A DNA stretch of 64,000 nucleotides, from the NCBI RefSeq assembly GCF_029962835.1, contig NC_080577.1:23108501-23172500 (forward strand). The letters are read 5' to 3'. Each line of letters opens with the position of its first letter. The stretch's first letter is position 1. Of the stretch, positions 23,304-34,220 are shown piece by piece. The stretch is from Magnolia sinica (taxonomy: Eukaryota > Streptophyta > Magnoliopsida > Magnoliales > Magnoliaceae). Both the position numbers and the translations under genes were made by a program. The notes beneath the pieces are model-generated. The model had not been told where the DNA came from, searched no databases, and was given only the letters and a program-made list of their open reading frames with translations.

Positions 23304-23650
23304 ACATATAATGCACTAGTTTATACACTTAAGATCTGTATTTCTTTGCATTTTAAAAAATATTTTAATTATTTTTTATGTCCAAATAAAAATATTTGTT
23401 GTCAAAAAAGATGAGAATGTGCCCAACATGTAGATCAATCAACAACTCATCAGCTAAGAGATAATGCACTCATTCGGCACATATAATGCACTAATTTATA
23501 CACTTAGTTTGTATTTCTTTCCATTTAAAAGAATATCTTTTTTTATTTTATTTATATAAAAAAATATTTGTTTTCAAAAAACACAACAAGAGCATGCCCA
23601 ATATGCAGATTGTACTACACTCATCAACAGATTTGTAGATCAGCCAATTC
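23304..23650. repeat. AT-rich tandem duplication, period about 175 bp
   Basis: The segment starting ACATATAATGCACTAGTTTA at 23304 recurs at 23479 as ACATATAATGCACTAATTTA, with the following 'tttgtatttctttccattt..aaatatttgttttcaaaaaa' and 'tgcccaatatgcagat' also shared. The flanks (23140-24280) are AT-rich without recognisable genes. Confidence 0.7.
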
Positions 23651-24289
23651 CAGCTGATCGACATATTTATAAAATGCATTTTTTTAATCATTTCTCACTA
23701 TTTTGAAATTAAAATTTATTTTTTGAAAAATAAAAGGAGTGGCGAATCTGTAGATCAACCTACACTGATGAACATATTATTTTCCCACTCTATTTGCATT
23801 TTAAACGGGTGAAAACAGTTTTTTGGAGTAATCCAATTTCTTCCGTTTTCTCAAAAATTCATGCTTCAAATCCATGTCAGTGCATGAAAATCATGCATGG
23901 ATATGGATTTGCATCTATCTTCTTCCTAATCTTTACAAAAGGAATGAATTTAAATTAACTTTGCTCACCGAGTGGGTTCCATCCCGTTTTGCTCTCGGAG
24001 CACAAATTCACCAAAATTGTGCTTTGGTGTGAAATAATGCGAGTGGTTGAAACACACCAACACACATTTTCCCACCCAAAAAAATGAGGGAAAATGGTTT
24101 TTTTCAATGGTAACAAATTTTCAGAATTTTCCCTGAATTTCCCAAGTTTGGACCCTGTGCTATATATTGTGATATAGATGCACATCACAATATATCACAC
24201 AATACACGCAATGTTTTTATCGATAAAGGGGAACTTTACATATCCCCTGGGTAAGTGTTAGTCACATGCAGCACATCGTGACACATGAC

Positions 24290-24845
24290 TCAATACACGT
24301 GACATTTTCGTCGATATGAGGGATTTTTAGAAATCCCCCTAGATATCATGTCAGTCATGTGTAGTACTAGTAGATCGGCCGATACTATCAATACACTTGG
24401 CAATGGCTCTATCATCATGACATACCTCCAATACCTATCAGTCCAGGTTCCTAGGTGGGACCCATCAAAACCTAACTTCAGTTTTCCACGCTTGAGCTTC
24501 CATAGTAGTCTGCTAGCCTCAGTGTTGGTGCTTTCATTGACCGCTTCCACCCAATCTCTCTTGAGATCAATCTTTTTCACCCTAGCAAGCTCTTTGCACA
24601 CTAGGGCCCAAGAGATTATTCTCCTTTCACTTTTTCCATCACACCCTTGATACTGTTGGGTCGATTCTCAAATATCTTGTTCCTTTGCTCCTTCTAGATT
24701 TGATCAAAGCACTGCCAACAAACAAAGATCTCAATTGAATAGTGCCCCTTTGTTGTGATCCCATATCTCTAGCCTCCATTGAGTTTCCCAAAAGAAATTA
24801 CCATAACTTTGTTCGTCTCGAAGAGACGCAGGAGGCAGTTCCAAA
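24290..24845 (-). mobile_element. LINE remnant with zf-RVT end and start of RNase H
   Basis: Minus-strand reading gives KIFENRPNSIKGVMEKVKGE (with decayed stops), then ALVCKELARVKKIDLKRDWV, then RGKLKLGFDGSHLGT. The last matches the KLNFDGSSxGNPG start of a plant RNase H domain, including the first catalytic Asp. It breaks off after that motif. It lies immediately downstream, in the same orientation, of another LINE fragment. Confidence 0.6.
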
Positions 24846-26600
24846 CTTCTTCTCTTTTTTTTTTTGTAATGATAACTGAAATTTTATTAGAAGAGACCAA
24901 CACTACGACTCAAGCAAGGGGAAACGAGGATTGGCTACAAGTGACCCTCTCCTCACTCTTTCATAAAGGTATCGACAAATACTATTCGCATCCTTGGCAA
25001 AAGGGAAACAAAGATATTTATTAGGCAGAGGCAAGAGCCTAATCTCAAATAGTTGCAAGATCCTTCTGACTAGGCGCCGCTCTCACTCTCACTTCAAGTC
25101 ACACTTTGGACTTGTACTCCCACTCCTGCTTCTTAGTCGTTTATGCTTGGTTGAAACAAGTGCTTCCCTGCTCTTGCATCCAAATCTGTTTCCACTCCAC
25201 TTCATGATTTGTGCAACAATATGCGAACTTCCACAAACCTGGATCCATAGAAGACATCCATTAGGAACATTTTTTAAGATTCCTTCTATCACCAAGGACC
25301 CCAAGAATGTGGAACTTCTAACACCTTCCCAATGTGCTAAGGCCTCCCCAACAGTTAAATCAACCACATTATTGGCCCCAGAAAGGTCAAAGCGATAGCA
25401 CCTTTTATCATTTCTATGGACCACCACTCATCCTCAAAAGGCTTGTGTGCCAATGAAGTAGCCATCAAAGTTAAACTTCTAGAAATGGCCAAAGATGCTT
25501 CTATGAAACCTTAGCCTTCAAATTCTCAGCCCCACAACTAATTGCCATCTTCCAATCCCTAAAGGAAATAATTCCTAACATACTCTTTAATGAAATCAAT
25601 CTTGAGAGCCCCTTAAAAAGTCTTGTGAAGGCCCAATTAAAAAACATAATGATGAATCTTCTTTCAACAATTTCCCTGAAGAAAACTTTTCAAGAACTCC
25701 ACAATTTCTTTGGACAATTGCCCCATACTACACCATTCTACAAATAATGTTGCCTCTAATTGTGAAAGGACCTTCAAATCATCATTTGATTACATCCTCC
25801 AAGGATTCACTAATAAGTAAAAAACAAACTAATCCCGAAGGGATCAAAAAAATTTACTTCACACATCTCTGGCCAAACTAAAATTGACAGTTTCCTCCGC
25901 CCAACACAAGAAACACATGTTTGGGAAGGCAAAGCTTCTTTTACATAAGTTATGTCCCAAAAAAAATTCACAATGACCTTCCAAGGAAAATTCCCCACCC
26001 TACTAGGATGTAATTTCCTCACACTTATGCACATGGAGAACACTCATTTCATACAATGAGCCATATAAAGGAAGAAAGCCTTTAATGAAAAGCCAGCATT
26101 GCAGGTAGCCATCCACATCTTTTGATCCTTCTCAGTTGTATCAATATCAACCTCCTTTAATGTCCACATAAACTCTTCAAATTGCCCTATCTCCTCGTCC
26201 ATCAGATTCCGACCTTGCAAACACTTGGTTGCACAAACCATCTACTTAGGTGTCACTCTAGTTTCAAATATGCTTCGAATTCATGCTCCTGCTTCCTAGC
26301 CATTTAAGCTTGCTAACATTTTGAAACATGTTTCCCCACGGCCACACCTAAATCCAGTGCCATTTCCCTTCACGCTTTGCTAAAAGTTCATAACAGTCCT
26401 TCACCATTGCCCCTTTAGGCAAGGGTAAGTAATAGAGAGATGGGCTGCTTTCCTCACAAATCCAATGTCCTCCCACAAGCGCAGTTTACTGCCAATTCCA
26501 ACCCAAAAGTCAAGCCCATGTTTTCCAAAGACCCCACCTTGCAAGTAAGGTACCTACTCAAAGTCATTATCCTCTTGCTTTCCAAATTTCAGATCCCTCT
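24846..26600 (-). mobile_element. LINE remnant: RT C-terminus, zf-RVT, RNase H, poly(A) end
   Basis: Minus-strand pieces in order from 26600: GIGSKLRLWEDIGFVRKAAH (the GDGxxxRFWED motif), DEEIGQFEEFMWTLKEVDID then WMATCNAGFSLKAFF, then a decayed zinc-knuckle region, then KFNFDGYFIGT and VGEALAHWEGVRSSTFLGSL, VIEGILKNVPNG and SHIVAQIMKWSGNRFG of RNase H. A T-run at 24849-24864 (plus strand) after a polyadenylation-like context is the poly(A) end. The element is 5'-truncated and has many stops. The T-run abuts the other LINE remnant, which suggests insertion into it. Confidence 0.65.
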
Positions 26601-27372
26601 TGTCTATAGGTGACCCTGAGAAGCCACCCCATCTCCAAAGTGTCAGACTTTCTTTCATGTGGGTCATCCACAGTGGGACCCACTAGGCGAAAGGCATGAG
26701 GCCACTAAATGATTGGCCAGAAGAGGCAAGCCTCTTTACTCTAGCAAACAACCATCACATGATATATGCTAAAAGTAAGCCTTCTTGGAATGCCTTAAAT
26801 CTTGCAACCACCTTGTTTGGTGATCTGACTCCGGTATCCTACCCCGTGCCTACATAACGCATGCTTGGAGCGGACCCGTAAAGAGAGTGCAGGTAGAAAG
26901 AGTACGAAGACGTGTCCAGGGCAGCCCACCATAACCATAATTGATGAATCCAGACAAATACTAATGGCAATTCTTTATTGTATTCACCACGAAAAGAAGA
27001 AGAAGAAAACTCATATCTTCTCAAATGGATGCTCCACTTCGCAGCTGCAGCTAAATCCATCAATATTCTTACAAAAAAAAAAAAAGAGCACTTCTAGAAA
27101 TCTTTGGAGGTAGTTTTATGAGAAACTACGTAATTTCCTGTAAATCTTTGCTCTACGTGTTTGATTATCAATAGAGGGTTGTCATCGCATGCAATTAAAA
27201 ACGTCTACAATCATCGAAAAGGAATAAAAGAAGAAACAAGATGGGATCTTTCTTCGATATGGAAGAAGAGAAACCGAATCTTATCGAAATCTCATCAAAT
27301 TTCAAACAATAAAAGATCGAAACCGAAGAGAAACTGCATAAAGAAAGATCGAATCGAGATGGAAGAAATTAC
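26601..27372 (-). other. Region between LINE remnant and leader exon; possible leader intron
   Basis: Read on the minus strand this follows a plausible donor (GTG/GTAATTTC at 27372). It includes 'tttcttcggtttcgatcttt' type T-rich intron-like sequence and a 74-codon open stretch at 26839-27063 (MMDLAAAAKWSIHLRRYEFS..) which I do not recognise. No convincing coding exon. Confidence 0.3.
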
Positions 27373-27541
27373 CACAATTCGCTAGATTTCTGGCGCGATC
27401 TCGCGATCGACGGTGGAGAGACTATGATGCCGACAATAGGATTCAAGATTCGAGGGAGAGCGGCGAAGGATCTGGTTTTTGTGAGAATTCAGAGGTTAGG
27501 GTTTGTTTTCTGGAGAGATGGGAGATCGATCAGCTTATATA
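27373..27541 (-). promoter_or_regulatory. Promoter TATA box and leader exon without a recognisable gene
   Basis: On the minus strand GTATATAAGC (TATA box, 27534-27541) is followed about 30 bp later by a leader rich in plant 5'UTR words (aaacaaaccctaacc, cttcgccgctctccctcg). It ends at a good donor GTG/GTAATTTC (27372). GC content is higher than the surroundings, as in housekeeping-gene leaders. Downstream on this strand are only LINE remnants and unrecognised sequence. It may be an orphaned or captured promoter, or a gene whose exons lie beyond what I can recognise. Confidence 0.4.
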
Positions 27542-27793
27542 CGGGGTTAAATGCGCACAATCGGAGGGGGAGAGGCAAGGGGTCGCTCAGCTCGCTCCAG
27601 CCCCTACCACGTCCGCGATTGCGTTTGAATGGAAAATAAAAAGAAAGGGTAAAAGCCTATGAAACCTAATAATCAGATATTCATTTGTTAAAAAGCCAGA
27701 CACGTGTGTATCTGCCCAATCACAGGCAGCCGGCACACTTGTGCGAGATCCGAGATTTCCGTCAAGTAGACCCCACTGTTTAGATATTCTGTC

Positions 27794-28332
27794 GGGAACG
27801 GATTGGCCACTCCCACTGCCACCAGGCAATGGCTGGTGGTCGGTGCTCTGTGGGCCCCACCATGATGTATGTGTTTCATCCATGACGTCCATATATTTTT
27901 ATAGATCATTTTATGGTATGAGACCAAAATTGAGATATACCCCAATCTCAAGTGGACCACATTACAGGAAACAGTGTTGAATGAACGTAGACCATTAAAA
28001 ACTTTTTGGGGCCCAAAAAAGTTTTGGATAAAGCTGATCTTTGTTTTTTCCCTTCATCTGGGTCTGTATGACCTAATCAACAGATTGGATGTTAAATAAA
28101 CGGTACAGTGGGCCTTAGGATGATTTTAATGGTGGATATCCAATCACTATTGTTTTCCTGTGGTGTGGTTCACCTGAGATTTATATGCCTCTACTTTTTG
28201 TTATAAAGCCCTAAAATGATCTTTAAAAATAGATGAACGGAATGGATGAAATACATACATCATAGTGGGGCCCACAGAGGACCGAACACCAGCCACGGGG
28301 CTGGTGGCAGGGGGAGTAGCCAATCCGTTTCC
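27794..28332. mobile_element. Foldback Mutator-like MITE, GGAACGGATTGG ends
   Basis: TIRs start GGGAACGGATTGGCC and, inverted from the right, GGAAACGGATTGGCT. They continue through CCACCAG..GGCTGGTGG to the GTGGGCCCCACCATGATGTATG core. Flanking 9-mers TATTCTGTC (27785-27793) and TATTCTGGA (28333-28341) match at 7 of 9 positions, consistent with a Mutator-type 9-bp duplication. Confidence 0.75.
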
Positions 28333-28338
28333 TATTCT

Positions 28339-28797
28339 GGAAACCCATCTCTAGTTAGGAACTGACAGGGGGCCTCTGCGATGCCACTGAGATGTATGGG
28401 TTTTATCCACACCGTCCATTTAAATTGCCGTGTCATTTTAGGAAACAGTTCTAAAATTAGGTAATTCCAAGGCTCAAGTGAACCACACAGTGGTATTAAA
28501 CACTTACCATTTTGAGAGCAGCAGAAGTTTGGATTAAGCTGATATCTGTGTTTTACCTTCATCCACGTGACATTATAAACAGGTTGGATGGCAGCTAACC
28601 ATTGCGGTGAGCATTAGGAAGGTTTCACTGTTGCTTCCTGTGGTGTGGTTCACTTGAGACTTGGATCTACCTCATTTTCTCGCACAAGCATTAAAATGAT
28701 ACGAAAGATTGGATGAACGGTGTGGATAAAACATATACATCACAGTAGCCCTCAAAGCCTTCGTCTGTTCCTAGATAGAGGGTGCCTAATCCGTGCC
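28339..28797. mobile_element. Foldback MITE, TAGGAAC end type
   Basis: The left end carries CTCTAGTTAGGAAC and the right end, inverted, CTCTATCTAGGAAC. The core arms pair as in other members. The same TAGTTAGGAA word occurs at the right end of the copy at 33549-34090. No clear target duplication. Confidence 0.55.
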
Positions 28798-28960
28798 AAA
28801 AAGCCAGGCCGTTTTACTCCTTGGGTGGACCGCACTGTACAGAGCAATTTGACGGCTGGGACATATTCTTTTAGCAGTCCCATAGTTTTTGTACACCAGC
28901 CTGTACCATATTTTATTCCCAGGATATGGCCAGATGGACCCAACTGTCGGAAGCATGGAT

Positions 28961-29455
28961 GGACGCGGATTTCCAAGTTCCTGCACTGAGAACCCAGGTG
29001 GGGCCCACTGTGATGTTTTTGAGAAATCCTCCCCGTCCATCCGTTTTCTGAGTACATTTTAGGATATGAGACCAAAAATGAATCATATGCAATACTCAAG
29101 TGGGCCGAAAAAGGGATAATTGAACGTCCATAGTTGAAATATTCGTGGGCCAACAGAAGTTTTGAATCAGGGTAACAATTTTGTTTTCAGTTCATCCCAG
29201 TAGGAATGACGTTATTAAAGGTATGGATGGCATGTAAACATCATTGTCGAACCGAGGGAGGTTTCAACGGTAGAAATTTCCCTAACTACCTTTTCCTTTG
29301 GTACGGCTCACTTGAGTCTTGGATCGTGCAAAATGTTTTTCTAATCTCCTAAAATGAACTCAAAAAACTGATGGACGGAGTGGATTCCTGACAAACATCA
29401 CGGTGGGCCCCAACTAAGTTTACGGCGCAGGAACTTTCGCAGGAAATCCGCGTCC
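28961..29455. mobile_element. Foldback Mutator-like MITE with exact 9-bp TSD
   Basis: TIR GGACGCGGATTTCC at 28961 and its inverse GGAAATCCGCGTCC ending at 29455. The exact 9-bp AGCATGGAT flanks it at 28952-28960 and 29456-29464. The 495 bp interior is the two-armed core with the GGGGCCCAC motif. The exact 9-bp duplication is the best evidence in the window that this superfamily is moved by Mutator-like transposase. Confidence 0.85.
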
Positions 29456-29464
29456 AGCATGGAT

Positions 29465-29839
29465 GTTGTTCGTGTGTGCCATTTGGCACGTGTGGCTGCG
29501 TGTAGATGCGCAAGCTCTACGCGCACGAGGGCTGAGCGGAAGGGTGGTGCACGTGTGTGGTGACGTGGGTGATCGTAGCAGCTCAGGTGATTGGACCCGA
29601 TGGATAGCCCTGTGAAAGGGTTCGCTGAGGCTCGATCTCGGAGTCTCGCCCGTTTCTGCCCCATGAATGGATGATCCAGACCGCTCATCTGGAAGGTCCG
29701 ACGCTAAATGGTCGATGCGTGTGAATCAGTGATTGGAATAGCTTCACCGCACATGAAACATGACTAGGAAACAAAAATGGTTCGTAAGACCAGTTCCTAA
29801 CACCTTTGCACGAACCTGTCAGTGAGGATATTGTTTATT
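29465..29839. other. GC-rich unassigned stretch
   Basis: Unlike its AT-rich surroundings this segment is GC-rich with many GTG/CACGTG words (cacgtgtggctgcgtg, gcacgtgtgtggtgacgtggg). Neither strand gives a protein I recognise. It could be an old promoter or gene relic. Confidence 0.3.
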
Positions 29840-30110
29840 TCTCAGGTGGGCCCTTATCATGGACGCAGCTTTACTTTTGTGGGCCACAAAAGTGTTGGAT
29901 AAAGTTGATATTTGTGTTGTCCACTCGTCCAGGTCTTCGTGACCTTATTAAGAGATAGTATGCCCAGTAAACATTTGGGTGGCTCCCAGAAAATTTTCAA
30001 TGGTGAGCGTTCAATCACCATTATTTCTTATAGTGGGGCCAATTGAGATTTAGATTTTCAGAAATTCAATCAAAAATAATGCTACATGTACGATGGAGGG
30101 CATATATTCA
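29840..30110. mobile_element. Truncated foldback MITE
   Basis: Core words (gtgggccacaaaagtgttggat, gtccaggtcttcgtgacctta, caatcaccattatttctta) are present, but the left arm is mostly missing and the ends are lost. Confidence 0.5.
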
Positions 30111-30130
30111 TTTTTTGTGTGATTAAGAAC

Positions 30131-31325
30131 TGTGGGTGTACTAGAATAATACTCAACTCAATGTTTAATTAAACATTAGTGATCTTATACTAGAATAATT
30201 GAGTAAGACAGGATTTAGAAATCTAATTGTTGAGGCAGCCATCAATTTTGATTGGCGATTAAGTGATTTGTGAAATGGTGGAGGTTAATCTTCTCTAATC
30301 AAAATTTTTTGCGTGGTGTTTAGAGAATTGTTCTTTCACCTGTTATTACAACCAATAATTTTCAAATGAATAGATATTGACTAATAAATAAAAGAAAGAA
30401 CAATGCCAAATGTGTTAATATTTGAATGAAGCTTATTATAATTAATATAGTAAAAATAACTAGAAACAAATGAGAGATAAATACCTAATTTATTCGCATG
30501 AACAAATGATCCAAGTGGATAGCCAACGGGACGTGACTAGAAATATGATTGCCTAAGTAAAAATTCGATTGATCGAGACTCACGAACTTAATGTTATGGA
30601 TGTTTAATCTAATTCTACATTCTTGTAATGACGGACGTTGGACAACAACGATCTTATATTGTGTTTGGTGTGAGACTTGAGCTCATCACCACACGTTCCT
30701 TTTATGTGTTATCAATGCAGCAAAACTATCGGTGGATTTCCTTGCTGATATATGATCATTTGTTTATATGACATACATTTTGAATAAGTAAATCTCTGTA
30801 AATTTAGAATTGTAGGTTTTCAATTCACTGCTTTTATGTAGATGGTATCATATTGGAGACATTAAAGACTTTATTGTCTAGACTTGGGATTGAGTATGGG
30901 ACATTTATTGTTGATTCCGAACCCAAAATCAATTAGTTTGTACGTGCATCCAAATGCCTTAATTGGTGTTGTCCAACACTTTATGATCTTAGTCCATTAT
31001 GATAGTGAAAATGATGAGATTAAATCCATTGAATCAATATCTCTAATTCTTCAAATTCCGATTGATGTACGGCTAAGGACCTAATATACTCATGTCAACC
31101 CTCTCATAATCTGGATCCATGTTACAACTAATATGCTAGAACATCAATTTGATCATCAGGCATTCAAAACTTTTGTGTTAATTGCAAACCTTTCGAACAT
31201 CTCCAAGGAGATTTCTCAATTTAAAATGATTGAAAAACATATTCTTATAAAGTGTATCATTACTAGATTTATTGTAGAAATTTTTCTCTCCGCGGGTCTT
31301 TATATATATGTTGGGCATGCTGTCT
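30131..31325. repeat. LTR-like repeat, copy 1 (pair with 41940-43115)
   Basis: It shares with 41940-43115, in the same order, 'actcaactcaa..tttgattgaac', 'ggcgatt..', 'agataaatacctaat..cgcatgaacaaat', 'gattgatcgagactcacgaac', 'ggacaacaacgatct' and 'catgctgtct'. It starts TGTGGG and carries a TATA-like 'tctttatatatatgttggg' near the end. No coding. I read both as diverged solo LTRs of one unnamed family. Confidence 0.5.
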
Positions 31326-31479
31326 TTTCGGCTTAATAATTGCTGCCACATGGCATGCAACATTTTACTCCTCCAAAGGTATACATATAATTTTGTGCCA
31401 GTAAATTAATAATGAAAAGCCGTATTGTGAGATGAAACCAAGATATATATTTACTAACACCACAGCATCATGTATGATG

Positions 31480-31760
31480 ATATGTGCCCTCATTTTTTAT
31501 GTGGTCTACTTAAGTTTTGAATCTACTTTATTTTTTTGCTCATGCCATAAAATTAGATGGCGGCATGGATATAAGACAAATACACCACTGTAACATGGTC
31601 TACTTAACATTTGAATCTGCCTCATTTTTTTAAGTTATACTTTAAAATGAGATCCCAAAATAAATGATTGGCGTGGATAAAACACATACATGATGATGGG
31701 CCCCATAGAACTTTGACACCCGCTAGCTTGCTGGTGCTGGGGCCACCGGCCAAAACGCAT
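31480..31760. mobile_element. Two right-half fragments of foldback MITEs
   Basis: The right-arm words 'gtggtctacttaagttttgaatct' and 'gtggtctacttaacatttgaatctgcctcat' occur twice in a row. The second ends with 'ggataaaacacatacatgatgatgggcccc' and the terminal GCTAGCTTGCTGGTGCTGGGGCCACCGG. Confidence 0.5.
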
Positions 31761-32129
31761 CCCCATCAGACCGTGCATCTGACAACGGTGGATTGCTTGA
31801 CCACCGTACAGTGTAGCGTTCCTGTGTACCCAGTTCATACAAATGGCCTCATGCTCTCAACCATCTAAACGTAGCACCTTGTCAAATGAATGGAGATCAT
31901 TGTACTACGTGTCTTCTATAGGCATCTATTTGTAGACCATAAGTCGTGTTCAATCGTTGATACGGCCTACGATTTAGACGGTCCAGATCAATGAACATGG
32001 ATGCTGACTCTGCAGCTCATGAATTGCTACTTCAACGCTGATCTGTATACTGCCTCTGCCTGTACCACGATATGCGAGGGCGGGCCACTTTCAGATATGG
32101 GCCTGTCGAGTATGAATGGATACAGATTA

Positions 32130-32643
32130 GGTGGTGCAGCTAACACCACCTCCAGGAGTGTGTGTTGATGTGCTGGGCCCTGTGGGGCCAAAGTGATGCA
32201 TGTGTTCTATACCCACGTCGTCCATTCGTTTTTCCAGGTAATTTTAGCGTACGAACCCAAAAATGAAGCAGATCCGAAGATCAAGTGGCCACACCACAAA
32301 ATGATAATGACAGACACCGTTGAAACCTTTCTAGGGCCCACCATAATGTTTATTTGTCATCCAATCGGTTGATAAGGTCACTCTGACATGTGAGAAGGGG
32401 AAACACAAATATCAGCATGATTCAAAACTTTTGTGGCCTCGGGAAGTTTGTAGCGACGGCATTCAATCACCGCTACTTCCCATAGTGTGGTCCACTTGAG
32501 CTTCGCATCTACTTCAATTATTAAGTTTATGCTGTAGAAAGAGGGGAAAAAACGGATGAACGGCGTGGATATAAAACACATACATCATATTGTGCCCCAC
32601 AACACATCAACCACCACTGCTGGGGTGGTGATGGCAACACCCC
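32130..32643. mobile_element. Foldback MITE, GGTGGTG end type
   Basis: The left end GGTGGTGCAGCTAACACCACC and right end GGTGGTGATGGCAACACC are related inverted repeats leading into TGTGTTGATGTGCTGGGC and its inverse. Core as in other members. No target duplication was seen; the next copy begins 34 bp further on. Confidence 0.6.
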
Positions 32644-32676
32644 CTCGTCCGCGTCCAGCAGGAACAACTACCAAAC

Positions 32677-33199
32677 GGACGTGGATTCCTGCCAAAGCCT
32701 TCAGCAGAAGTTCGTGCGCAAGGATGCTATGCACTTTGTGAGAAATCTATCTTGCCTATCCATTTTACTAGGTCATTTTAAGACATATGAATAAAAATAA
32801 AGTGGATTCATAACTCAAGTGGGACACTCGAGAGGAAAAGGTGGGGATTCGGTGAGAATTGTTAAAACATTCTTGTGGCCATGAACATTCTATGTGTGGG
32901 CTAAATTTTTTATATTTTCACTTCATCCCAATGATAAAAACCTTATAAACGGTTTGGATGGCATATAAACATCAAGTTGGAGCTCCGGACGGTTTTAACT
33001 ATAGTAATTTCTTTCCCAAAATTTACCAGTGATGTGACCCATTTGAGTTTTGAATCCACTTATTTTGTTGTCATTTGTCTTAAAATAAGCTCGAAAAAGG
33101 GATGAACAGGGTGGATTTCTCGCGGACATCATAGTGGGCCCCACTCAGCATCCTTGCGCAGGAACTTTACCCTAGAGCTTTTGCAAGAAGTCCGCGTCC
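32677..33199. mobile_element. Foldback Mutator-like MITE, second copy of the GGACG type
   Basis: The left end GGACGTGGATTCC and right end GAAGTCCGCGTCC match the TIR of the 28961 copy. Flanking 9-mers CTACCAAAC (32668-32676) and GTACCAAGC (33200-33208) agree at 7 of 9 positions. Confidence 0.75.
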
Positions 33200-33214
33200 G
33201 TACCAAGCATGCTC

Positions 33215-33530
33215 TGCGAGGACGTGGATTGAGTTTTACTCCGCCTCGTCCCTGCCACTGTAATGTATAGGTTTTATCTACACTGTTCGTCCATATCATC
33301 TTAGCTAATAAGAGCAAGAAATTAGGCAGTTCCAAGGCTAAAGTGGACTACACAGTAGGGATTAAACACCCACTGTTGAAAACGTGATGGGGCCACATAA
33401 ATTTTGGATCAAGCTCATATTTTTGTTTCTCCTTCGTATAAGTCCTGTGATCTTATAAACAGGTTGCATGGCACTTAACTGTCACGGTGGGTCGTAAGAA
33501 GGTTTCAACCAGGGTTGTCATTTTTACCGC
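33215..33530. mobile_element. Left half of a foldback MITE
   Basis: It begins with GAGGACGTGGATTGAG and core words through 'cttataaacaggttgcatggcact', then stops at 'aaggtttcaacc' where an unrelated sequence begins. The right arm is missing. Confidence 0.5.
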
Positions 33531-33548
33531 TATTTATTCCTATTGGCG

Positions 33549-34090
33549 ACCTGGATTGCGTCCTAACAGGCTTGTCCCATGTGAGAACGGGCAGGAGCTT
33601 TGAGTTACCACCATGATGTATGAGTCTTATCTACACGATCCATCTAGTTTTTCGTATCATTTTAGAATATAAGCTTAAAAACCATGTAGATCCAAGGCTC
33701 AAGTGGACCACACCAAAAATGAGGTACTTCCAAGGCTCAAGTAGACCACATCACGGGAAGCAGCAGTGATAATGTTCTCACTGCTGAAATTTTTCTAGGG
33801 CCCACCGTGATGTTTATTTGCATCAGCCTATTTGTAAAGTTACATGGACTTGGATGATGAGTAAACACAAATTTCAGGTTTATCCAAAACTTTCGTGGCT
33901 CCTAGATGTTTTCAATGGTAAGATTTTAATCCCCATTGTTTAGTCCACTTGACACTTACATCTGCCTCATTTAAGGGCTTATGTCGTAAAATGATAGGAA
34001 AAATTCAATGAACGGTGTAGATAAGATAAGTACATCACGGTGGCTACTCAAAGCTCATCCCCATTCCTAACTAGAGATGGGCGGGGATTG
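33549..34090. mobile_element. Foldback MITE, GAGCTTTGAGT end type
   Basis: The left end contains GGATTGCGTCC..GAGAACGGGCAGGAGCTTTGAG and the right end, inverted, GGCAATCCCCGCCC..GGAATGGGGATGAGCTTTGAG. The core is present with a small internal duplication 'ccaaggctcaagt(g/a)gaccaca'. Confidence 0.6.
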
Positions 34091-34109
34091 CCTCCTCAAG
34101 CTGCCTTAT

Positions 34110-34220
34110 TTTTTAGCTTGAATGCTAATAGCATGTGGCAAAATGAATGGATGGTGACGATAAAACAATTACATCACAGTGGCCCCTCAGAGCCCCTATC
34201 CGTTTCAAACTAAGGAGGGC
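34110..34220. mobile_element. Right-arm fragment of a foldback MITE
   Basis: Contains 'aaaatgaatggatggtgacgataaaacaattacatcacagtggcccctcagagcc', the terminal part of a right arm only. Confidence 0.4.

Noticed and set aside
26839-27063. 74-codon open frame, minus strand
   Set aside because: No homology recognised, no splice acceptor that would join it to the 27373 leader with confidence.
30884-31084. 66-codon open frame MGLSMGHLLLIPNPKS..
   Set aside because: Inside an LTR-like repeat, absent from the sister copy at 41940-43115, no domain.
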